A DNA stretch of 15,991 nucleotides from Bacillota bacterium (GTDB lineage Bacteria; Bacillota; Clostridia; Acetivibrionales; DSM-1351), in NCBI GenBank assembly GCA_023426005.1, contig JAFABO010000067.1:1-15991 (forward strand). The letters are read 5' to 3'. Positions 1 through 6,777 of this stretch are shown here, piece after piece. The notes beneath the pieces are model-generated. The model had not been told where the DNA came from. It did not search any database and worked only from the letters and a program-made list of their open reading frames with translations. Every line of letters begins with the position of its first letter. The first letter of the stretch is position 1. A program made the position numbers and the translations under genes.

Positions 1-1
1 G

Positions 2-961
2 GCAATGCCAAATACTATGGCGCAAATGCCGCAGCAGAAACCTAACCAGCAGGCTATGCCCAATATGCCGGCACAAATGCCGCAGCAAAATTCAAACCTG
101 ATGGGCATGCCGAATATGACATCACCCTTAACCCAGCAACCCAATCAGCAGGCAATGTCAAACAAAAAGGGGCAGATGGAACCGATGCCCAAGATGACCT
201 TGCCTACAGTACCTGCTCCAAAGGACAATTCCATGTTTGCAGTATCTATGAAGGGGATAAAGACGGGACAGCAGAAGTCCAATATGATGAATCAGAATAT
301 GAATAATGCGATGGGCCAGCATATGGGAAACGCTAATATGATGGGTCAGCATATGGGAAATGCCAATGTGATGGGTCAGCATATGGGAAATGCCAATGCG
401 ATGGGCCAGCATATGGGAAATGCCAATGTGATAGGTCAGCATATGGAGAATGCCAATGTGATGGGACAACAAATGGAAAATAGCAATTTGATGGGACAGT
501 CCCTCAAAGGCAATGAAATGTCCGATACCGCAGATATCCAGGTTAGTTTGGCTGAGGCGTTGAATCTTATTAAAGATGCAGTTGAAGGTGAAACAGAAGA
601 CAGGATGTTTTATGATTTTTTAATAAATAATGCGACATCAAGGAAAGACAAGGAAATAATCAAAGGTATCCGGGACGATGAGATAAGGCATGCAAAATTA
701 TTCAGGCAGTTATATTACGAGCATACCGGAAAGGTTATCGGCCCCAAGCAGAATGTTCAATTTGAAAGGCCGGCCACCTATTGTGAGGGGCTCATAAAAG
801 CACTGATGGGTGAGCAGAACGCCGTACGAAAATACCGCAGGATCCTTTTTGCCATGAAAGAAAGAAGTCATATAAATATATTAACTGAAATTATAACCGA
901 TGAAATAAGACATGCAAATCTGTACAATCTGTTGATTCACAATAATGAATGCAAGTATTGA
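2..961 (+). CDS. Met/Asn/Gln-rich repeat protein with C-terminal ferritin-like domain (5' end outside window)
   Basis: The reading frame is open to the window edge, and an in-frame Ala codon at 2-4 continues the local AMPN pattern, so the ATG at 5 is probably not the true start. Counting from that ATG, residues 1-100 are low-complexity, rich in Met, Gln, Asn and Pro. Residues 103-162 are six tandem 10-residue units of the type MGQHMGNAN plus one residue. Residues about 180-312 form a helical ferritin-like/rubrerythrin-type domain with two ExxH motifs (DEIRHA at 225-230 and 299-304) and partner acids in EGETED (193-198) and GEQNA (269-273), the usual di-iron ligand pattern. In the family, such domains bind iron or react with oxygen or peroxide. 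The Met/His-rich region could be a coat-like or metal-binding segment, but that is inference. No SD is visible because the start is missing. The fold is well supported; the role is not. Confidence 0.8.
   Translation, partial: AMPNTMAQMPQQKPNQQAMPNMPAQMPQQNSNLMGMPNMTSPLTQQPNQQAMSNKKGQMEPMPKMTLPTVPAPKDNSMFAVSMKGIKTGQQKSNMMNQNMNNAMGQHMGNANMMGQHMGNANVMGQHMGNANAMGQHMGNANVIGQHMENANVMGQQMENSNLMGQSLKGNEMSDTADIQVSLAEALNLIKDAVEGETEDRMFYDFLINNATSRKDKEIIKGIRDDEIRHAKLFRQLYYEHTGKVIGPKQNVQFERPATYCEGLIKALMGEQNAVRKYRRILFAMKERSHINILTEIITDEIRHANLYNLLIHNNECKY
311..490 (+). repeat. Six 30-bp in-frame tandem repeats (minisatellite)
   Basis: Units run 311-340, 341-370, 371-400, 401-430, 431-460 and 461-490, with a partial seventh from 491. 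Each encodes M-G-Q-H-M-G-N-A-N plus Met, Val or Ala. Units 2-4 are almost identical, and the later units drift (HMEN, QQMEN). The 30-bp period preserves the reading frame, so copy number could vary without breaking the protein. Confidence 0.93.
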
Positions 962-971
962 AGCTACTGAC

Positions 972-1213
972 TTAACCCGTTGTGCCAGTAGTTGATCGGC
1001 TTTGCCAGTAAGCAAGTATTTTTGCCGGCGCGGCCACTCGACCATCCGGGTCTGGCGTGCTGCTCAAAGCGACATCCTGTCACTTTGCCGGCCAAATTAC
1101 TTGTTGTTCGCCTGCAAATTCCAGCAGGCTTTTGTCCTGTGCGCCGGTATGGCGCATTTTTGCCGTTTATAAATCAATTGAAACTATAAAATTTTACCGG
1201 TACAACGGGTTAA
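972..1213. mobile_element. MITE-like GC-rich element with 19-bp terminal inverted repeats
   Basis: The left end TTAACCCGTTGTGCCAGTA (972-990) is matched at 17 of 19 positions by the reverse complement of 1195-1213. The outer 12 bases are perfect. The interior is clearly more GC-rich than both flanks. It contains an imperfect inverted repeat (caagtatttttgcc at about 1013-1026 against ggccaaattacttg at about 1090-1103), a hairpin around 1066-1088 that pairs fully with one G-U wobble when read on the minus strand, and a hairpin at 1140-1156. The 65-68 aa ORFs in it lack an SD and look like by-products. No transposase is present, so it would have to be non-autonomous. The outermost TTAA could be part of the repeat or a target duplication. 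Together with the A/T-rich DNA at 1214-1452, this accounts for the 490-bp gap between genes. Confidence 0.6.
1140..1161 (+). terminator. Possible intrinsic terminator inside the TIR element
   Basis: TGCGCC, a GGTAT loop and GGCGCA form a perfect 6-bp GC-rich stem followed by five T residues. It is the only terminator-like structure downstream of the ferritin-like gene. It may be only internal structure of the repeat element. Confidence 0.4.
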
Positions 1214-1452
1214 CAACAATAAGCGGTTTCTCACAAAATAAATGGCTGAACTTATACCCTTAAACGGGAAATATGGCTGTGATTGTTAATAAATCTTAAA
1301 TTTATAATGAAAAGGTGTACATATTCAGACTTTTAGGTTAAATTGTATGTATATATATGAAAAGATTACCTAATAGAATAAGTCATTGATAAGTTTTATA
1401 GGTATTCAAATAATTGCATATGAATGCATAAATATGATAAAAGAGGCTGATT

Positions 1453-2100
1453 ATGAACTTAATATTTCAATTTATTGACTTTGTAATGCATTTGGATGTA
1501 CATCTGACACAGGTGGCAAGAGACTTTGGAATGTGGACATACCTTTTTTTGTTTTTAGTTATTTTCTGCGAAACAGGTCTTGTATTCACTCCGTTTTTAC
1601 CCGGCGATTCGATGATATTTGTAATTGGAAATCTGGCCAAAAGCGGAGAACTGAACTTCCCGGCAATAATCGCGGTCCTGATGGTGGCAGCGATTCTGGG
1701 AGATACCTGCAACTATCATATAGGCAAATTTTTTGGTATTAAATTATTCAGCAAAGATAATGCCAGGTTCCTTAAAAAGGAATATTTGATAAAGACGCAA
1801 AATTTCTATGAAAAATATGGGGGCAAGACCATAATAATTGCAAGATTTATACCCATTATCAGAACCTTTGCACCTTTTGTGGCTGGGATGGGTTCTATGA
1901 ATTATTCAAAATTTTTAAGCTACAATGTTATGGGTGGTATTTCATGGGTTGCACTGTTTTCCTTTGCAGGATTTTTCTTTGGCAAAATTCCGTTTGTTGA
2001 GAATAATTTCAGTCTTGTTATAATAGCTATCATATTTATATCCCTGCTGCCGGGAGTAATTACCTTTTTAAGGGAAAGAAAGTCTTCACCGGCTAAGTAA
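1453..2100 (+). CDS. DedA family (SNARE-associated/VTT domain) membrane protein
   Basis: This 215-residue polytopic membrane protein has the DedA landmarks: the FLPGDSM re-entrant motif at about residues 52-58, GDTCNYHIGKFFG at about 75-87, and the RFIPIIRTFAPFVAGM block at about 136-151, whose Arg and Pro residues are typical of the family. The C-terminal hydrophobic helix lies at about residues 187-205. Members act in the cytoplasmic membrane, and several recycle polyprenyl or other lipid carriers across it; the substrate cannot be read here. The start is the ATG at 1453, preceded by an AGAGG-type SD at about 1441-1445. It is a lone gene: the upstream DNA is about 240 bp of A/T-rich leader after the repeat element, and a terminator follows. 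Confidence 0.93.
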   Translation: MNLIFQFIDFVMHLDVHLTQVARDFGMWTYLFLFLVIFCETGLVFTPFLPGDSMIFVIGNLAKSGELNFPAIIAVLMVAAILGDTCNYHIGKFFGIKLFSKDNARFLKKEYLIKTQNFYEKYGGKTIIIARFIPIIRTFAPFVAGMGSMNYSKFLSYNVMGGISWVALFSFAGFFFGKIPFVENNFSLVIIAIIFISLLPGVITFLRERKSSPAK

Positions 2101-2161
2101 CCCGGCAATGGGTATAAAATTTTATTCGGAAAATTTGAGTTAAATAAGCGGTAATATCATA

Positions 2162-2196
2162 GGCCTCAGGAGTTTTCACTCTCAGGGCCGTTTTTT
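2162..2196 (+). terminator. Candidate intrinsic terminator after the DedA gene
   Basis: A GGCC...GGCC outer stem and a GAG-TTTTCA-CTC inner stem flank an internal mismatch, and six T residues follow at 2191-2196. It separates the DedA gene from the two-component operon. Confidence 0.6.
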
Positions 2197-2222
2197 ATCA
2201 TACAATTAGAATTGATTTTTTG

Positions 2223-2258
2223 AATGTTCACTTAATGTTCACAAATGATTATTATAAT
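2223..2258 (+). promoter_or_regulatory. PhoP/PhoB-like direct-repeat box with -10 element for the two-component operon
   Basis: AATGTTCAC occurs at 2223-2231 and again at 2234-2242, an exact 9-bp direct repeat with 11-bp (one helical turn) periodicity. A perfect TATAAT at 2253-2258 starts 10 bp after the second copy, and no good -35 hexamer exists at the right distance. OmpR/PhoB-class winged-helix regulators bind tandem half-sites of this geometry in place of the -35. The second copy contains TTCACA, which fits the published Bacillus PhoP half-site TT(A/C/T)A(C/T)A. Autoregulation by the product of the next gene is the inference. Confidence 0.55.
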
Positions 2259-2312
2259 TTTATATGTAATCATCTGATAATTAATCAATCTAATCCGGGA
2301 GGAGGCTGCCTG

Positions 2313-2987
2313 ATGATAAAAATATTACTTGCTGACGATGAAGAAAGAATGAGAAGACTGGTATCGGACTTTCTGAAAAGGCAGGGTTATAGTGTTGTAG
2401 AAGCAGAAAACGGGCAACAGGCCATTGAAATATTTAATACGGCAGGCGATACTCTGGCTTTGGTAATACTGGATGTTATGATGCCGGTGGCGGACGGGTG
2501 GGAAACTCTCAGACATATACGCCGGCACTCCAAGCTTCCCGTTATCATGCTGACTGCCAAAAGCACCGAAGCAGATGAACTGTTCGGATTTGGACTGGGA
2601 GCGGATGAATACATTACAAAGCCCTTCAGCCCCATGATACTGATAGCGAGGGTACAGGCGGTGCTTAAAAGATATAATGTGACGGTAAACGAAAAAAAGA
2701 TTTACAATGGACTTGAAATAGACCAGACTGCCCATACGGTATTTGCAGACGGAGAAGAAATAGAGCTGACACCAAAGGAATTCGAATTGCTGGTATATCT
2801 TTGTGACAATGTTGGAATAGCCTTATCAAGGGATAAAATACTTAATTCTGTCTGGGATTATGAATATTTCGGGGACGCCAGAACAGTTGATACACATATA
2901 AAAAAGCTGAGACTGAAGCTGGGAAAAAAAGGGGATTACATACAGACCATCAGAGGCCTGGGATATAAATTTGAGGTAGTAAAATGA
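2313..2987 (+). CDS. OmpR/PhoB-family response regulator
   Basis: The start is the ATG at 2313, placed by a strong GGGAGGAGG SD (2298-2306). A longer TTG-started frame from 2220 would run through the promoter region and is rejected. The protein has 224 residues. Residues 1-118 are a receiver domain with acidic pocket Asp8/Asp9, phospho-acceptor Asp54 (VILDVMMP), Thr81 and Lys103. Residues about 128-222 are a winged-helix DNA-binding domain (ELTPKEFELL, TVDTHIKKLRLKL, IRGLGYKF). It is a cytoplasmic transcription factor activated by phosphorylation, almost certainly from the kinase encoded by the next gene, whose ATG overlaps its stop by 4 bp. The input signal cannot be determined, although the upstream box resembles PhoP sites. 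Confidence 0.95.
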   Translation: MIKILLADDEERMRRLVSDFLKRQGYSVVEAENGQQAIEIFNTAGDTLALVILDVMMPVADGWETLRHIRRHSKLPVIMLTAKSTEADELFGFGLGADEYITKPFSPMILIARVQAVLKRYNVTVNEKKIYNGLEIDQTAHTVFADGEEIELTPKEFELLVYLCDNVGIALSRDKILNSVWDYEYFGDARTVDTHIKKLRLKLGKKGDYIQTIRGLGYKFEVVK

Positions 2988-4471
2988 AGATATCGTTAAA
3001 AATCCAGTTGTTTTCAGCTTTTTTTGGAATGATAGTATTCTTCGTTGTACTTTCATTGATTTTAAGCAGCACATTGCTCGAAAAGTACTATTACAGTAAA
3101 AAAGAGGATGCCATGCTTCAGACTTTCGACTCAATCCGTGAGGTCTATAATCACGATCCCGACAATGTGATGTTTGATCTGGAAAAGATTGAGAGCCTTA
3201 GAGGTATTGGTATCATTTTTTTTGATAAGGACTTTAATATAATTTACCAGTCCAGACAGAGAGTTGTGAGTGCTGGTGTAAGGAAGTTTAGAGTCGAGCC
3301 CAGGGAGCCGGCTCCCGATTGGAGAAATCTGAGGGATAACTTTTCAAAGGTGGGCCAGGACAAGCCGTTTATAGAAAAACGCTTTGACATGAGGATGGAA
3401 TCCAGTTTCGTATCGCTATACGGCAAAATTAATGATGATGTGTTTGTTTATCTGGGGTCACCGGTGGCCGCAATACAGGAAAGTGCCAAAATAGCCGTCA
3501 GATTCTATATTTTTACAGGTATTTTCATGGTTATATTCGGAGGTATAATCATATACTTTTTATCTCTGAGACTGACAAAACCGATCATCAAACTCAACGG
3601 GATTGCAAAAAAGATGGCAGTTCTGGATTTTGAAGAGAAATATGACGGAAAGAGGAAGGATGAGATCGGAACACTGGGAGACAGCATAAACTCACTTTCA
3701 AATCAGCTGGAACGTTCGATTGGAGAGCTGAAGGCGGCTAATTACAAGCTGATGCAGGACATTGAAAAGGAAAGACAAATTGATGAAATGAGAAAGGATT
3801 TTATAAGCAATGTCTCACATGAGCTTAAAACTCCCATAGCTCTGGTCCAGGGCTATGCCGAAGGGCTGAAGCTCAATGTCAACGATGATGAGGAAAACAA
3901 AAACTATTACTGCGAAGTTATTATTGATGAGGCCAATAAAATGAACAATATGGTGAGAAAGCTCCTGGCACTTTCCGAGCTGGAGTTTAACCGCATTGAG
4001 CCAGACAGGGAGGAATTCCGCGTAAATGACCTTATAAGGAACACCTTGAAGAAAAATTCCCTGCTTTTTGCAGAAAAAGGCGCCATTGTGACCTTTGATG
4101 ACAACGGCAAAGAAGGTATACGCATAAATGCCGACTACTATTTGACCGAACAGGTGCTTATGAACTACCTTGGCAACGGGCTGAACCATATGGACGAAAA
4201 AAAGATCATCAATATATATACCAGGGTATTAAGAGAAAAGGTGCGTGTGGAAGTTTTCAATTCCGGAGAAAATATACCCGAAGAAGCACTGGAGAGTATC
4301 TGGCTGAGCTTTTATAAGGTGGATAAGGCAAGAACAAGGGCTTATGGAGGCACAGGACTTGGCCTCTCCATTGTTAAAGCCATTCAGAAAGCTCATGATA
4401 ACTGCTTTGGTGTAGAAAATAAACCGGATGGTGTTCTTTTCTGGTTTGAATGCGATTTAGTAAAAGGGTAA
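2984..4471 (+). CDS. Membrane sensor histidine kinase
   Basis: This 495-residue kinase is translationally coupled to the regulator gene by an ATGA overlap. TM1 is at about residues 9-31, an extracytoplasmic sensor region at about 32-170, and TM2 at about 172-195, followed by a HAMP linker (to about 246) and a short coiled segment. The HisKA domain has phospho-acceptor His279 in NVSHELKTP. The HATPase domain has an N-box at about 391-402 (VLMNYLGNGLNH), an FNSGENIPEE G1-like region at 425-434 that lacks the classical DxGxG, an FYKVDKAR F-box at about 443-450, and a GGTGLGLSI G2 box at 455-463. The overall form resembles VanS/PhoR-type kinases of Firmicutes. It should phosphorylate the adjacent regulator on Asp54. 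No PAS domain is obvious, and the ligand is unknown. Confidence 0.95.
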   Translation: MKISLKIQLFSAFFGMIVFFVVLSLILSSTLLEKYYYSKKEDAMLQTFDSIREVYNHDPDNVMFDLEKIESLRGIGIIFFDKDFNIIYQSRQRVVSAGVRKFRVEPREPAPDWRNLRDNFSKVGQDKPFIEKRFDMRMESSFVSLYGKINDDVFVYLGSPVAAIQESAKIAVRFYIFTGIFMVIFGGIIIYFLSLRLTKPIIKLNGIAKKMAVLDFEEKYDGKRKDEIGTLGDSINSLSNQLERSIGELKAANYKLMQDIEKERQIDEMRKDFISNVSHELKTPIALVQGYAEGLKLNVNDDEENKNYYCEVIIDEANKMNNMVRKLLALSELEFNRIEPDREEFRVNDLIRNTLKKNSLLFAEKGAIVTFDDNGKEGIRINADYYLTEQVLMNYLGNGLNHMDEKKIINIYTRVLREKVRVEVFNSGENIPEEALESIWLSFYKVDKARTRAYGGTGLGLSIVKAIQKAHDNCFGVENKPDGVLFWFECDLVKG

Positions 4472-4668
4472 AAATTAGCAGACGGAATTTACAAAATAAA
4501 GATAATGCATTTAAGAAAAAAGTAATTGGTGATTATGATGGACAATTAAAAGTAAAAGAATATGGATTTGAACCAAGTATTGTTAATGGAGTATATCATT
4601 CAGAAGAAGTTTGTATCGTTTCAAGAGCAAAACCAAGACGTGTACTTATATTTCAGGATATAGACTGA
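4450..4668 (+). pseudogene. Short unrecognised ORF, possibly a gene remnant
   Basis: A 72-residue frame begins inside the 3' end of the kinase gene, with no SD before its ATG. The translation is basic and Lys-rich at the start and ends FQDID. I do not recognise the family. Just past its stop, another frame gives a plausible protein tail, ISGYRLMYEYFKKIMEELND, ending at a TAG at about 4710. That pattern suggests a frameshifted, degraded gene rather than an intact small one. Base composition is more A/T-rich than the kinase gene. It lies between the kinase gene and a strong terminator, so it would be transcribed with the two-component operon. An intact small protein remains possible. Confidence 0.25.
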
Positions 4669-4741
4669 TGTATGAATATTTTAAAAAGATTATGGAAGAA
4701 TTGAACGATTAGAAAAGAAAGCTTGATAAAATTAAATCAAT

Positions 4742-4767
4742 AGACCTTCAAACCGAGGGTCTTTTTT
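4742..4767 (+). terminator. Intrinsic terminator of the two-component operon
   Basis: AGACCTTC (4742-4749) pairs with GAGGGTCT (4755-4762) through 8 bp including one G-U wobble, around a 5-base loop. A run of six T residues (4762-4767) follows. This is a textbook rho-independent terminator. Confidence 0.9.
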
Positions 4768-4927
4768 CATGCTCAAAAATAAATAACATTAATATAAAAT
4801 TAATAATTGGATACGATATTATAATGTTTATTGTAAATTACTTTGTTTATATGTAGTTTATGTATAAACAGCTATGACAAGGGGTTTTCATACCTTGTAC
4901 ACTAGATAATGGAAGGAGGTGATAGTA

Positions 4928-5590
4928 TTGAAGAAGCTTCAAATCCTTGTTACTATCGCTTTTATCATTTCTATAATGTCCTTCGGTGCTTTTGCAATGC
5001 CGGAAGCCGGTGCCGCGCCAAACAGCAATGTTGAAAACAGCAATACTGAAAAGGGTAATGTTGAGAACAACAATACTGGGAAAAGCAATGTTGAAAACAA
5101 CAATACTGAGAAAAGCAATGTTGAGAACAACAACACCGGAAAAAGCAATGTTGAAAACAACAATACCGGGAAGAGTAATGTTGAAAACAACAATAAGGAA
5201 AAAAGCAAGACTGAAAACAAGGGCGGCATATTGAAAAAGGATAAATGCGGAAAATGCAAGGACCCTTTAAAAAGGCTTGAAGAGAGAAAGGAAAGCATAC
5301 GGAAGGATTTAAAGGAAGGCAAGATAACCAAGGAAAAGGCTGAGGAATTAACAAAGAAAATCGACGAACGTATTGCCAAGGTTAAAGAATTCAACAGTCT
5401 GACCCTGCCTCAGAAGAAAGAACACCTCTCTAAAAATTTCAGTTCTCATCTGGAAAAGCAAATTAAGGATGGAAGAATTACAAAGGAAGAGGGAGAAAAA
5501 ATACAGGCCGATTTTAACAAGCAGCTTGAAAGCTGGGATGGCAAAGAGCCTCCAAAGTTCATGCACAAAATAAAAAAACATAGGGACTAA
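4928..5590 (+). CDS. Secreted Asn-rich tandem-repeat protein with DUF2680-like charged helical domain
   Basis: The start is the TTG at 4928, placed by the near-perfect SD AAGGAGGTGAT at 4913-4923; the GTG at 4919 lies inside that SD. The protein has 220 residues. Residues 1-23 are a signal peptide (KK, then a hydrophobic run, then SFGAFA) with likely cleavage near residue 23. Residues 33-98 are tandem 10-residue units of the form SNVENNNTGK. A CGKC motif sits at 107-110. Residues about 113-205 are highly charged and helical, with two similar blocks (LKEGKITKEKAEELTKKI and IKDGRITKEEGEKIQADF) of the kind found in DUF2680/YckD-like secreted proteins. Function is unknown; a cell-wall or extracellular spacer or adhesive role is only a guess. 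The leader has a small hairpin (4877-4898, stem ACAAGG/CCTTGT). The gene stands alone between two terminators. Confidence 0.85.
   Translation: MKKLQILVTIAFIISIMSFGAFAMPEAGAAPNSNVENSNTEKGNVENNNTGKSNVENNNTEKSNVENNNTGKSNVENNNTGKSNVENNNKEKSKTENKGGILKKDKCGKCKDPLKRLEERKESIRKDLKEGKITKEKAEELTKKIDERIAKVKEFNSLTLPQKKEHLSKNFSSHLEKQIKDGRITKEEGEKIQADFNKQLESWDGKEPPKFMHKIKKHRD
5024..5203 (+). repeat. Six 30-bp in-frame tandem repeats plus a partial copy
   Basis: Units run 5024-5053, 5054-5083, 5084-5113, 5114-5143, 5144-5173 and 5174-5203, with a degenerate partial copy to about 5221. Each encodes S/G-N-V-E-N-N/S-N-T-G/E-K (the last unit has K-E-K), and differences are mostly synonymous or Gly/Glu swaps. 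The period keeps the frame, so expansion or contraction would be tolerated. Confidence 0.93.
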
Positions 5591-5609
5591 AATTTAAAAG
5601 CCTGTAATG

Positions 5610-5656
5610 ATAAAAGACACGTATGTCAAGAGGGATAAGACATGCGTGTCTTTTAT
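5610..5656. terminator. Bidirectional intrinsic terminator between convergent genes
   Basis: An approximately 18-bp stem (5610-5627 against 5639-5656, one G-U pair) with an 11-base loop is flanked by A residues on one side and T residues on the other, so it works in both directions. It ends the repeat-protein gene on the plus strand and the EamA transporter gene on the minus strand. Confidence 0.93.
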
Positions 5657-5681
5657 TGCATAACGGCTGATACTGTCTGTC

Positions 5682-6608
5682 CTATATCCTTGAATTAGAG
5701 GAAGGCCGGAGTTTGAACTTGCTCCTGGGACTGGAGCCCGGCAGTCTCAAAGCCGAAATGATTACAGTTAAAAGTATTACTGCACAGCCGATTACTGAAG
5801 CTATTCCGGTAAAGTGTTCACCGAGTATGACTGCGCCCAGCAGTGCGGTGGTTACGGGCTCAAAAGCATATAGTATGGTTGCGCTTTCAGGTCTGACATA
5901 TTTGATTGCCGAACTCTGAAACAGCGAGGTGAATACGGTAACCATGGCATTCAGGCCGATCAGCAGGAAAAACAATGGATTGAGCGTATTGGCAAAATTT
6001 ATACTGCCGGACTCAAACACAAGAGCCAGGACTAAAAACATAATAAGATTGGTAGAGTGCTGTATGAAGGTAAACTGTATTGGATTAACCACCTGTGAAA
6101 ATTTATTCTGCAGAGCAATAAACAGTGAGAAAAATATGGCGTTGCACATTGCAAAAACATCTCCGGCATTGATGTTGAATCCCTTTCCGGCACAGGTGAT
6201 AAGATATATGCCCAGCATTGCCGAGAGAGCGAGTAAAACAGTTTTTGCGGATGGGGATTTTCTCTCCAGTACAGCCATGATTACAGGGGTTATTACGATT
6301 GAAAGCTGTACGATGAATGCGGTATTTGAGCCGGAGGTCCTTTTCAGGGCCAGCATGCAGAAAGTGTTGCTGACTACTGAAACCAGACTGATCAGTGTAC
6401 TTATGACAATGATTTTTTTGCTGAAGCTGTTGAGCCGCTTTCTGAATATGAGAAAAGTTGCAGCCAGACTCAGGGCTGCGCAGATAAACAGTATTGTAAA
6501 TGATGGAAGAAAGCCCAACAGCATCTTTGACCATATGTAGGATGAGCCCCAAAAGATGGCATTTAGTAATAAAAAGAACTGAGCGTTGTTTCCGGTGATG
6601 ATTTTCAT
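5682..6608 (-). CDS. EamA/DMT-superfamily transporter
   Basis: On the minus strand an ATG at 6608 follows a GGAGG SD (complement of 6614-6618). A GTG four codons upstream at 6620 overlaps that SD and is rejected. The protein has 308 residues, mostly hydrophobic, with about ten membrane helices in two EamA repeats. The first contains NAIFWGSSYIWSKM near the N-terminus. The second ends in RPESATILYAFEPVTTALLGAVILGE, a typical EamA signature. Members export amino acids, purines or other metabolites with proton exchange; the substrate cannot be read. The gene is divergent from an AraC-type regulator gene, which suggests that regulator controls it. Confidence 0.93.
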   Translation of the reverse strand: MKIITGNNAQFFLLLNAIFWGSSYIWSKMLLGFLPSFTILFICAALSLAATFLIFRKRLNSFSKKIIVISTLISLVSVVSNTFCMLALKRTSGSNTAFIVQLSIVITPVIMAVLERKSPSAKTVLLALSAMLGIYLITCAGKGFNINAGDVFAMCNAIFFSLFIALQNKFSQVVNPIQFTFIQHSTNLIMFLVLALVFESGSINFANTLNPLFFLLIGLNAMVTVFTSLFQSSAIKYVRPESATILYAFEPVTTALLGAVILGEHFTGIASVIGCAVILLTVIISALRLPGSSPRSKFKLRPSSNSRI

Positions 6609-6650
6609 TGCTGCCTCCACATTAGTTATTTACATAAATATTATATTCCA

Positions 6651-6699
6651 AGCTTTTGCAAAGTTTATTGCATTTTATGTTTAAAAATTTGCGAAAGCT
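6651..6699. promoter_or_regulatory. 12-bp inverted repeat in the EamA/AraC divergent region, candidate operator
   Basis: AGCTTTTGCAAA (6651-6662) and TTTGCGAAAGCT (6688-6699) are inverted with one mismatch and a 25-bp spacer. On the EamA side, a minus-strand TATAAT (6645-6640) lies next to the left arm and has no good -35, as expected of an activator-dependent promoter. On the AraC side, the right arm ends 6 bp before a weak -35. Binding by the adjacent AraC-type protein is inference. Confidence 0.45.
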
Positions 6700-6705
6700 G
6701 CTATT

Positions 6706-6735
6706 TTATCATTTATTTTTTCGAAGTCATATAAT
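6706..6735 (+). promoter_or_regulatory. Candidate promoter of the AraC-type regulator gene
   Basis: TTATCA (6706-6711) and a perfect TATAAT (6730-6735) are separated by 18 bp. The -35 is weak (4 of 6). Confidence 0.4.
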
Positions 6736-6777
6736 AGAATTAAAGTGGATAATAAAAATACCGAAAGGGAGGTTGGT

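Noticed and set aside
158..472. 104-aa minus-strand ORF
   Set aside because: Opposite-strand shadow of the tandem repeat in the ferritin-like gene; the repetitive translation follows from the repeat.
311..490. CRISPR-like regular repeats
   Set aside because: The 30-bp units are directly contiguous with no spacers and are in-frame coding sequence.
992..1263. Two overlapping 65-68 aa ORFs
   Set aside because: They lie largely within the GC-rich TIR element, have no SD, and their composition is explained by the repeat; not credible genes.
1283..1308. Promoter for the DedA gene (TTGTTA...TATAAT)
   Set aside because: The TATAAT is good, but the spacer is only 14 bp and no better -35 is present, so it is not listed as a feature.
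2220..2312. N-terminal extension of the response regulator from a TTG
   Set aside because: It would translate the direct-repeat box and -10 element; the strong SD at 2298-2306 fixes the start at 2313.
4939..5394. 151-aa minus-strand ORF with Leu/Phe repeats
   Set aside because: Antisense to the Asn-rich repeat; hydrophobic repeats are the reverse complement of Asn/Glu/Lys codons, and no SD is present.
5929..6540. 203-aa plus-strand ORF
   Set aside because: Antisense to the clear EamA transporter gene; no recognisable domain and no SD.
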